Assembly (NCBI GenBank): GCA_965200465.1
Contig: OZ241358.1
Span: 3,782,001-3,846,000, forward strand
From: Azophilus sp965200465
GTDB lineage: Bacteria > Pseudomonadota > Gammaproteobacteria > Pseudomonadales > Azotimanducaceae
Length of the DNA: 64,000 nucleotides
Direction: 5' to 3'
Shown here: one piece after another, positions 53,527 to 60,272 of the stretch
Layout of the letters: the number at the start of each line of letters is the position of its first letter
How positions within the stretch are numbered: position 1 is the first letter of the stretch
Notes under the pieces: model-generated
Database searches by the model: none
What the model saw: the letters and a program-made list of their open reading frames with translations, nothing else
Told to the model about the DNA's origin: nothing
Program-made: the position numbers and the translations under genes

Positions 53527-54843
53527 CTAGGGGCGGTTGGTCAAATAGTCGTAGGCTAGGCTGGCCATGACCCGCACGCCCGGCAGCAGGGCGGTTTCGT
53601 CAATGAAGAAGAACGGGGAGTGGTTGGGAATGGCCTCCTCGGCGGGGATGTCCGCTGGGCGACCGCCTATGAAGAAGAAGAAGCCGGGAACCTCCTGCTG
53701 GTAGAAGGAGAAGTCCTCCGCGCCCGTGATTCGGTCTGCGATGGCGACGTTGTCCGCTCCGTAAATCCGCTCCAAGGTGGGCGCCATGGCCGCCGTCAGC
53801 TCCGGGTCGTTGTAGGTCACCGGCACCCCTTCGTCTATCTGCACCTCCACTTCGGCGCCCATGCCGGCGGCGGTGTTGGCGGCGATGGTGCGGATTCTTT
53901 CGTGAATCTGCGCCCGCATTTCCTGGTCGTAGGTGCGAATGGTGCCGCTCAGATGGACGCTGTCCGGAATGATGTTGTTGCGCACCCCGCCGTGGAAGGT
54001 GGCGATGGTGACCACCGCCGGCGCTCGGGTGATGTCAACCTGGCGGCTGACGATGGTTTGCAGCGCCGTGACGATGGAGGCGCCGGCGGCGATGGGGTCC
54101 ACGCCCGCCCAAGGCCGGGCGCCATGGGTCTGCCGGCCGAACACCTTGATGTCTAGCCGCTGGGCGCTGGCCATGGCGCCCTTGGGCCGATAGTGGGCGG
54201 AGCCGGCCGGCCCGGACTGGGAGATGTGCAGGCCGAAGATGGCGTCCACTGCGGGGCTTTTGAGCACGCCTTCACGCACCATCATGCTGGCCCCGCCTTC
54301 CTCCCCCTTGGGGGGGCCTTCTTCGGCGGGCTGGAAGATGAACTTCACGGTGCCCGGCAACTGCTCGCGCATGCCGCTCAGCACCGTCGCCGCGCCCATC
54401 AGGATGGCCACATGGCTGTCATGGCCGCAGGCGTGCATCACCCCGACCTCTTGGCCCTCGTAGGTGCTCCTGGCCTTGGAGGCGTAGGGCAGGCCGGTTT
54501 GCTCCACCACCGGCAGGGCGTCCATGTCCGCCCGCAACGCCACCACCGGCGCGTCCTTGGCGCCCCGCAGCAAGCCGACCACTCCGGTGTGGGCCACCCC
54601 GCGGGTGACCTCCAAGCCGAGGCCCTCCAAGTGCGCGGCGACCAATGCGGCGGTTTGATGTTCGCGGTTGGAAAGTTCGGGATGCTCGTGGATGTGCCGC
54701 CGCCAAGCGATGACCTGCTCCTCCACCGCCGCGGCGGCCGTGTCAATCTGCGCCGCGGCGTCGGCCTGGACGTTGCCGCCGGCGGCGAGAGCAAACAACC
54801 AAGACGCCGCCGCCATGCCGGAACGAGCTGCAATGCCGATCAT
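53527..54843 (-). CDS. M20-family amidohydrolase/metallopeptidase, exported
   Basis: A 438-residue hydrolase of the M20D (hippurate/IAA-amino-acid hydrolase) type, which cleaves N-acyl amino acids or peptides. The ATG at 54843 follows AGGAAAGGA and opens a signal peptide ending near NVQADA (about residue 29). Metal ligands are in GVMHACGHDSHVAILMG, FIFQPAEEGPPKGEEGG and ITGAEDFSFYQQ. AWRRHIHEHPELSNRE and ALRADMDALPVVE are family signatures. It is probably periplasmic, consistent with peptide use elsewhere in the window. Confidence 0.9.
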   Translation of the reverse strand: MIGIAARSGMAAASWLFALAAGGNVQADAAAQIDTAAAAVEEQVIAWRRHIHEHPELSNREHQTAALVAAHLEGLGLEVTRGVAHTGVVGLLRGAKDAPVVALRADMDALPVVEQTGLPYASKARSTYEGQEVGVMHACGHDSHVAILMGAATVLSGMREQLPGTVKFIFQPAEEGPPKGEEGGASMMVREGVLKSPAVDAIFGLHISQSGPAGSAHYRPKGAMASAQRLDIKVFGRQTHGARPWAGVDPIAAGASIVTALQTIVSRQVDITRAPAVVTIATFHGGVRNNIIPDSVHLSGTIRTYDQEMRAQIHERIRTIAANTAAGMGAEVEVQIDEGVPVTYNDPELTAAMAPTLERIYGADNVAIADRITGAEDFSFYQQEVPGFFFFIGGRPADIPAEEAIPNHSPFFFIDETALLPGVRVMASLAYDYLTNRP

Positions 54844-55038
54844 CGAATCCTTTCCTGATTCCGTCCAACAATCCGAACCCAATAGGATACACTGCCTGCG
54901 GCGCGGCGCTGCCGCCAACCCCGCCCGTCCGCAGGAACGCCGGCGGCCCCTTAGCTTGGCGCGGCTGCTTGTTGAACGATGCGCTCGGCGGGCGGGAAGA
55001 CCCGTTTAACTCTTGGTTAACTCTCGGCAGGAGGAAAG

Positions 55039-55668
55039 ATGAAATTCGATGTCGCCATGGCTGATGAACTGCTCGCCACCACCCGCGCCGTGCGCAAGCG
55101 GCTGAACTTGCAGCGGGCCGTGCCGCGGGAGGTGATCGACGAATGCCTGGAGCTTGCCGTGCAGGCCCCGACCGGCTCCAACGCGCAAACTTGGCGTTGG
55201 CTGGTGGTCGATGAGGCCGGCAAGCGCCAAGCCTTGGCGGAGCTCTACCGCCAGGGTGCGGAGGAGTATCTTTCCACCGCCGCCGGGCAAGCCGCGGAGG
55301 GGCAGACCAAGCGGGTGTTTGATTCCGCCCTCTACTTGATGGAGCACCTGCATGAAGTGCCGGTGCATGTCATCCCGTGCATCGCCGGCCGGCCTGGAGA
55401 GGGGGCCTCCATGGTGGAGGTCGGCAGCCTGTTCGGCTCCATATTCCCGGCGGTCTGGAGCTTTCAGTTGGCGCTGCGCGCCCGCGGCCTCGGCTCCACC
55501 CTCACCACGCTGCATCTGCTGCACGAGCAGGAGGCCGCCGCCCTGCTTGGCGTTCCAGCCGACGTCATGCAGGTGGCCCTGCTGCCGGTGGCCTATACCC
55601 TAGGCACGGACTTCAAGCGGGCCAGCCGGCCGCCGGTGGCGAAGATCACCCATTGGAACCAGTGGTAG
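55039..55668 (+). CDS. Nitroreductase-family FMN oxidoreductase
   Basis: A 209-residue flavoprotein. TTRAVRKRLNLQRAVPREVI (FMN phosphate-binding Arg pair) and LAVQAPTGSNAQTWRWLVVD (residues 39-58) are typical, and LRARGLGSTLTTLHLLHEQE near 148 is the second FMN-contact region. Such enzymes reduce nitroaromatics, quinones or enones with NAD(P)H. The ATG has GGAGGAAAG directly upstream. Monocistronic, convergent with a TonB-domain gene. Confidence 0.88.
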   Translation: MKFDVAMADELLATTRAVRKRLNLQRAVPREVIDECLELAVQAPTGSNAQTWRWLVVDEAGKRQALAELYRQGAEEYLSTAAGQAAEGQTKRVFDSALYLMEHLHEVPVHVIPCIAGRPGEGASMVEVGSLFGSIFPAVWSFQLALRARGLGSTLTTLHLLHEQEAAALLGVPADVMQVALLPVAYTLGTDFKRASRPPVAKITHWNQW

Positions 55669-55674
55669 GGTTGT

Positions 55675-56076
55675 TCAATAGGGGTCGTAGCGCTCGCCGC
55701 CGTCCAGTTGAAAGCGCAGGGTGCTGACCACTCCGCGCATCCGCCTAGGCGCTCCGTCCACCACGACCGGCCGATAGCGCCATTGCGCCACCGCGGCCAA
55801 GGCGGCGGCGTCGAACAGCCCCGGTGGGTTGGATTCGACCACGGCTAGGTTCTCAACCAGCCCGTTGGCGGCGACGTCGTAGCGAACCTTCACCCAACCT
55901 TCGGCGCCGGCGGCCCTGGCCGCCTCGGGATAGTCCGGGCCGACGTCATGGACGAGTTGCATGGGCTGGTTGCCGCCGGCAACGCAGCCTTGCAGCAGGG
56001 CCAGAAAAGCCAGAGCGACCTTGGCCGCGCCTGTGCGGAACGGCCTCTTGCGGCCCCTGCGGCCAGTTTTGCGCAA
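55675..56076 (-). CDS. TonB C-terminal-domain lipoprotein-like protein
   Basis: A 133-residue protein. After a basic N-terminus, VALAFLALLQGC looks like a signal peptide with a lipobox cysteine (about residue 31). The rest is a TonB C-terminal domain: VGPDYPEAARAAGAEGWVKV, ENLAVVESNPPGLFDAAALA and AVAQWRYRPVVVDG. It lacks the proline-rich periplasm-spanning arm and the transmembrane anchor of true TonB, so it may be a receptor-contacting accessory rather than an energy transducer. Confidence 0.75.
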   Translation of the reverse strand: MRKTGRRGRKRPFRTGAAKVALAFLALLQGCVAGGNQPMQLVHDVGPDYPEAARAAGAEGWVKVRYDVAANGLVENLAVVESNPPGLFDAAALAAVAQWRYRPVVVDGAPRRMRGVVSTLRFQLDGGERYDPY

Positions 56077-56143
56077 AATGGCGTCCTCCTTCTTGCCGCT
56101 TGCCTAAGTCGCTTTCCATTCGGCTGGCGTTAAAATGCCGCTC

Positions 56144-56302
56144 ATGAGCAAGGCCGAAGAGAGAACCGGGAAGGAAGTCAGCAGGGGCAAGCCCGGCGGT
56201 GCTTGGCGGCACATACTGATGTGGACGGTTTTCGGCCTTACGTTGGTGGTTACGGTGGTCATTGTCGTGCAAGCCATGTTGATGACCATCGGCTTCGCCT
56301 GA
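56144..56302 (+). CDS. Small single-pass membrane protein (52 residues)
   Basis: A short frame divergent from the TonB-domain gene, with a polar, basic N-terminus (MSKAEERTGKEVSRGKPGG) followed by one hydrophobic helix, HILMWTVFGLTLVVTVVIVV, to the end. Inside-positive charge predicts a cytoplasmic N-terminus. An alternative in-frame ATG lies nine bases upstream, and neither start has a strong ribosome site. No family recognised. Confidence 0.45.
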   Translation: MSKAEERTGKEVSRGKPGGAWRHILMWTVFGLTLVVTVVIVVQAMLMTIGFA

Positions 56303-56378
56303 CTTGCTTGGCCGTGCGGCAGCCTAGCAAAAGGTCCGGGTGGTTGGCGACCCTTCCTGTTGGGAGCGCGAAACCGCG

Positions 56379-57455
56379 CTAGGCGCTTGCCCCCAGCACG
56401 CCGGCGGCGCAGTCGTTAAGGATGGGCTCTTGGGCCTCCAAGGCTTCCAGCAGGCGGAATTGCGCCTGCGCCCGCCGAAGGTTTTCGCCGGGGGCGGCGA
56501 CCTTGAAGTAGCGGTCTCCCGCCAAGTGGTCGGTGAGAAAGCGCACGCCCAGCATGAAAGTGACGTAGCGGGGCGCCAGCACCAGGTCCTCGGCGGTGGC
56601 CGCCACGCCAGCCTCCGCCAGATAGCCCTTGGCCACGGCCCTGAAGCGGGAGGGGTGCGCCGCCCCGTCCAACGTGGCGCGCGCCAAGTCGCCGAACTCC
56701 CAAGCCCAGTGCCCCCACATGAGGGTGTCGAGGTCCAGCACCGCCACCACCTTGTCCCCGTCGTCAAAAACTAGGTTATCGACCTTGCAGTCCCCGTGAA
56801 TGTAGCCGTTCGGTTGGCGGAAGCGGCCGGACAGGCTGCGCCGGGCGTCAATGAAGGCCGCCAACTGAGGTTCGGCCCTTGGCCCGTCGTCGTAGGCGGC
56901 TAGGTAGCGCCGCAGTTGCAGGAAGCCGGGGATGACCTCGCGCCGGTCCATTCCGTCGATGTCCTGCAGCCAACGGCGGGTGCGGCCAAAGGCTCGGCCG
57001 GCCGCCTCCGCCTGGGCGTCGCTGTCCAAGCGGGACAGGCTGCGTCCGGCGATGTAGGACCAAAGCCGCCAAACCTCGCCGTCAAGCTCCGCCCACCACT
57101 GCCCGTCGGCGGTGGGCGTCAGGGCCGGCGTCCAGCCGGGCCGCTTGCGGTTGAGATGGGCGGACGCCGCGGCGACATGCTGCATTAGAAGCTGCGGGTC
57201 GCGGAAAACCGTTTGATTGATGCGCTGCAACACCCACTGTCCAGCACCCCCGTTGGATGCTTTGGCCGCAAGCGGGGAGCGGGGAGTGAACGGTCCGGTT
57301 TTTTGCAGGTTTCCCCAGTCGGAAGCGTCGGCGCCCGCCGGCGCAGCCGCATTGGGGAGGCGGGCTAGGTAGGTGTCGTTGATGTGTCCTTCGCCTAACG
57401 GAACGACCGCCGCATGGAGCCCCCAGCCGCGTCGCAGGGCCGCCTCTGGGTTCAT
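56379..57455 (-). CDS. Phosphotransferase, N-acetylhexosamine 1-kinase-like
   Basis: A 358-residue APH-fold kinase. GYIHGDCKVDNLVFDDGDK (catalytic Asp, about residue 225) and VAVLDLDTLMWGHWAWEFGD (metal-binding Asp) are the kinase signatures. PLGEGHINDTYL near the N-terminus and WVLQRINQTVFRDP are characteristic of NahK-like proteins. It would phosphorylate GlcNAc/GalNAc released by the GH20 enzyme encoded just upstream. The start is the ATG that overlaps the hexosaminidase stop (ATGA). Confidence 0.83.
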   Translation of the reverse strand: MNPEAALRRGWGLHAAVVPLGEGHINDTYLARLPNAAAPAGADASDWGNLQKTGPFTPRSPLAAKASNGGAGQWVLQRINQTVFRDPQLLMQHVAAASAHLNRKRPGWTPALTPTADGQWWAELDGEVWRLWSYIAGRSLSRLDSDAQAEAAGRAFGRTRRWLQDIDGMDRREVIPGFLQLRRYLAAYDDGPRAEPQLAAFIDARRSLSGRFRQPNGYIHGDCKVDNLVFDDGDKVVAVLDLDTLMWGHWAWEFGDLARATLDGAAHPSRFRAVAKGYLAEAGVAATAEDLVLAPRYVTFMLGVRFLTDHLAGDRYFKVAAPGENLRRAQAQFRLLEALEAQEPILNDCAAGVLGASA

Positions 57456-59437
57456 CTGCGCCGCAACCATTCTTCGACCATGGGCGCGATGGCGGCAAGG
57501 TATTCACCCTGAGGTTCGCCGCCCCGGATCACCCGCCGCCGGGCGGCGTCGGCGTTGATGCGCCCCTGCGCATGGTCGATCACCGTTTGCAAGATCAGCG
57601 CGAGGGATTGGATTGGGGCGGTTAATTCCCGCGCAAAGCCCGCCTGCCCGCAGATGGCCAGCAGCCGTTGGCACTCGTCGGTCAAGGGAGCGCCGCCCTG
57701 AGCCAGCAAGCCCTTGAAGCGGGCGGCGGCGAAGCTCTCCGGCGGCAGCGCATCAACGGGACGGTTGAGCGGCGTATCGGCTTGATAGGGCCTCGCTTGG
57801 GGCATCGCCGTGCCCTGGATGCGGGCCGCCAAGGCCGCTTCGCCCAGCAGCCGGGCGTACCACTTGACCGGCTCCAGCAACTCCACTGCGGGAAGCTGCC
57901 CCTCGCTGACGCCGAATTTCAGCAACAGTCGGCGGCTGTCGCCGAGCACATCAACGACGCCGGCCAACGCCAGCCGTTCCAGGGACGCCTGCAAACAGGC
58001 GCCTAGGTCCTGTGGCGCGGGTTGGTTGCGCCAGAACCTGTCGGCCAGCGCCGGCATCCTTGACCAGAGGCGCACCGGCAGCAGCTCATCGCTCACCAAT
58101 TCCGACCACAGGCAGGCTTCGCCCCCCAGCAGGGCGCCTGCGCCCGAGCCTTGGGCGGGTTTGCGCCAGCCTTGGGTCCACTTCAGGCCGGCGGCGACAT
58201 GGCGCAAGCGGGGATCGTCCAGCAAGGCGTCCTCCTGGGCGAGCAGCTCCGCTTCGGCGGCGTCCGGCGCGTAGGCGTGATGCAGGTCCGCCGGATAGAA
58301 CAGGTCCAGGTAGTAGCCGGACGAGAGGATGCACGGATGCCCGGCGGCCAAGGCCCGACCGTGCGCCGTTGCGCCGCGCCAAGCCTGCACCCACAGCTTG
58401 CTTGACTGCGCAGCCGGCGGCGCCCCCATGCCGAGAGCGCCGCCGTCCAGCACCTCATCCCAGCCGATCACCCGCTTGCCCCGGCGGGCGGCAAGCTCCG
58501 CCACTCGAGCGATGAAGTGGGCTTGCAGGGCGTTGGCGTCCTTAAGGCCGCGGTCGGCCATGTAGCTGGCGACTTCCTCGCTCTCCCGCCACCAGGTCGG
58601 GTCCACCTCATCGCCTCCGACATGCACGAACTCGTCTGGAAACACCTCCGCCAGTTCGCCAAGCAGGCGGTTGATGGCGGCGTAAACCGCCTCGTCGGCC
58701 GGGTTCAGCACCGACGGATGCGGCCCGAACTTGTTGCTGGACGCCACCGGCGCACGGAGCGGCCCCCACTCGGGATGGGCGCAAAGCCAGCTGGTCACAT
58801 GGCCGGGCATGTCCAGTTCCGGCACCATTCGGATGCCGCGTTCGCAGGCCGCCGCCACTAGCTGGCGCAGTTCCTCCCGGCGGTAGCTTTGGGCGCTGGC
58901 CAACCGCGGATAGGCGGCGCTCTGAAAACGGAAGCCTTGGTCGTCGGTGAGGTGCAGGTGCAGCACGTTCAACTTGTGGAAGGCCATGCCGTCCAGGGTT
59001 TTGAGCAGGGTCTCCAAGGAGATGAAGCGCCGCGCCGGGTCCAGCATCAGCCCGCGCCAGGGGAAGGCCGGCGCATCCTCGATCTCGCCAATCGGCAAAT
59101 GCCCGGTCGGGGCGGCTAGCTGCGCTAGAGTGGCCAGGGCGTACTGGGCGCCGGTCCGGTGGGCGGCGCTGATGCGCACTCCGTCCGCGGCGATGCGCAG
59201 TCGATAGCTTTCGTCGTCGCCAAGGGAGGGCGGGCTTGTTTCGTCATTAGTGACATCGAAGCGCACAGGTAGGGGTGGGGCGTCTCGGCGCAGGAAACCT
59301 TCAAGCCAGTGATTGACGCGGTCCAAGGCGGTGCTCACCGGGCCTGCGGCGCCGACGCATTGCAAACGTCCCAAGGAGAGCTGGCCGCCGGCAAAGGTCG
59401 CCCGCTGCGGACGCGGCAGGAGTGGGGGAGGGTCCAT
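57452..59437 (-). CDS. GH20 beta-N-acetylhexosaminidase
   Basis: A 661-residue glycosidase. The N-terminal GH20b-like domain is followed by the TIM barrel: FPWRGLMLDPARRFISLETL, HLHLTDDQGFRF, MVPELDMPGH and the catalytic Asp-Glu in HVGGDEVDPTWW (about residue 275). GH20 enzymes use substrate-assisted catalysis to remove terminal GlcNAc or GalNAc from chitin oligomers or glycans. No signal peptide is apparent, so it may act on imported oligosaccharides. Translationally coupled to the sugar-kinase-like gene. Confidence 0.92.
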   Translation of the reverse strand: MDPPPLLPRPQRATFAGGQLSLGRLQCVGAAGPVSTALDRVNHWLEGFLRRDAPPLPVRFDVTNDETSPPSLGDDESYRLRIAADGVRISAAHRTGAQYALATLAQLAAPTGHLPIGEIEDAPAFPWRGLMLDPARRFISLETLLKTLDGMAFHKLNVLHLHLTDDQGFRFQSAAYPRLASAQSYRREELRQLVAAACERGIRMVPELDMPGHVTSWLCAHPEWGPLRAPVASSNKFGPHPSVLNPADEAVYAAINRLLGELAEVFPDEFVHVGGDEVDPTWWRESEEVASYMADRGLKDANALQAHFIARVAELAARRGKRVIGWDEVLDGGALGMGAPPAAQSSKLWVQAWRGATAHGRALAAGHPCILSSGYYLDLFYPADLHHAYAPDAAEAELLAQEDALLDDPRLRHVAAGLKWTQGWRKPAQGSGAGALLGGEACLWSELVSDELLPVRLWSRMPALADRFWRNQPAPQDLGACLQASLERLALAGVVDVLGDSRRLLLKFGVSEGQLPAVELLEPVKWYARLLGEAALAARIQGTAMPQARPYQADTPLNRPVDALPPESFAAARFKGLLAQGGAPLTDECQRLLAICGQAGFARELTAPIQSLALILQTVIDHAQGRINADAARRRVIRGGEPQGEYLAAIAPMVEEWLRRR

Positions 59438-59492
59438 GCCGGAAGGGTACTACATTGCCCTTCCTCCAAGCCTCGGCGGCCGCTCTAGGCCC

Positions 59493-59600
59493 CCCCAATC
59501 CCCGCTTAAGGAATCGTTGCAGCGTGTTGCAAGGGCACCGTGCAAGGTTTTTTCCGGCAATCGCATGGCTGCGGGACTTACGAAGGCCTGATTCTTAAGA
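59493..59600 (-). repeat. Second copy of the dispersed repeat (right half)
   Basis: Starts CCCCAATCCCCGCTTAAGGA and continues through GTGCAAGGTTTTTTCCGGCA to GCTGCGGGACTTACGAAGGC. It is nearly identical to the reverse complement of the right two thirds of 36534-36694. It lies just upstream of the GH20 gene and forms the left boundary of the module holding the in-frame poly-G peptide gene. Confidence 0.75.
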
Positions 59601-59690
59601 ACGCGAGCGTCCCGGCAGGCACCGGCCCCGCATGGGCGCACTACGGCTTCGGTTCCTTAGCGGCTTGTCATTGATTGTTCCCCTAGTCAA

Positions 59691-59912
59691 TTAGGAAGTC
59701 GGCACTCTGTAGCGTGCTGGCTCGCCCGCGTCAGGGTACGTCCCCTCAAACGGCGAGTGCGGAAATGCGCTGCCCCCGGTCCGGGTGAAGTCCATTTCGA
59801 TGAACGCCAAGCGAGGCTTGATCCAAGGCCGCTTTTGCTTCGGCTTCGGTTCCTTGCGGGGCGTCATTTCCGTACCCCCCCCCCCCCCCCCGGTCTGTTC
59901 GCTTTTGCTCAT
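59691..59912 (-). CDS. Small leader-peptide-like gene, copy 2, in frame at a G17 tract
   Basis: A 73-residue product. The ATG has AAGAGGG eight bases upstream. It begins MSKSEQT, then six Gly encoded by the G17 run, TEMTPRKEP, the conserved KPKQKRPWIKPRL, and a tail AFIEMDFTRTGGSAFPHSPF then EGTYPDAGEPARYRVPTS. Copy 1 (7912-8116) shares about 80 bases of upstream DNA and the leader but has a different tail and a G15 tract that breaks the frame. A basic W-x-K-P-x-L leader followed by a variable, Gly-Gly-containing core recalls ribosomally made peptide precursors; the family is unknown to me and no maturase is nearby. Confidence 0.55.
   Translation of the reverse strand: MSKSEQTGGGGGGTEMTPRKEPKPKQKRPWIKPRLAFIEMDFTRTGGSAFPHSPFEGTYPDAGEPARYRVPTS
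59875..59891. repeat. Homopolymeric C17 tract (G17 on the coding strand)
   Basis: Seventeen consecutive C inside copy 2 of the small peptide gene. The two extra bases relative to copy 1 (15) bring the start codon and the conserved block into one frame. Confidence 0.8.
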
Positions 59913-60040
59913 TGGTTTGCCCTCTTGGTTGCGGGTGCGCCATTGGCGGGCATGGACGCATGGGCGCCTAGGATGGAAGCCGTGCCCCGCCAAAGGCGCA
60001 AGCGAGATGGTACAGGGTTCCGGTTCGCCATGCTAGCCGC

Positions 60041-60065
60041 TGTACGGGATCACCACCTTTCGGAC
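60041..60065 (+). repeat. Solo IS-end-like repeat
   Basis: TGTACGGGATCACCACCTTT then CGGAC matches the left terminal repeat of the IS481-like element. It lies at a position comparable to the IS left end next to peptide gene copy 1, upstream of copy 2, without a transposase. Confidence 0.5.
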
Positions 60066-60079
60066 TTTTTGAGGGAGCG

Positions 60080-60164
60080 CCCCGCCCGCATGCGGACCTT
60101 AAGGGGCACGCGCTCCCAAGGGCCGCCGGCGGCGGGCCGGGCGATCCTTATCCGGGGAATGGGG
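60080..60164 (-). repeat. Dispersed CTTAAG-family repeat, degenerate end
   Basis: CGCCCCGCCCGCATGCGGAC and then GGCGGGCCGGGCGATCCTTA followed by TCCGGGGAATGGGG parallel 9472-9549. Together with 59493 it places inverted ends on both sides of the peptide gene copy 2. The DNA from 60165 to 60272 shows no gene and probably holds the mod promoter. Confidence 0.5.
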
Positions 60165-60272
60165 GCCGCGAGTGCCGCCGCCGACGCTGGCGTGTATCAT
60201 GCCCCCTCATCGGGTGCGCCGGCTTGGGCGGCGCCGCGGTCTTTCAAGGTGGATGGTGCTTGAGGGCTAGGG

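Noticed and set aside
59691..59912. Lasso-peptide precursor as a specific assignment for the small peptide gene
   Set aside because: Leader features (W-x-K-P-x-L, Thr before Gly) are suggestive, but no Asp or Glu lies at position 7-9 after a plausible Gly1, and no B or C protein is in the window.
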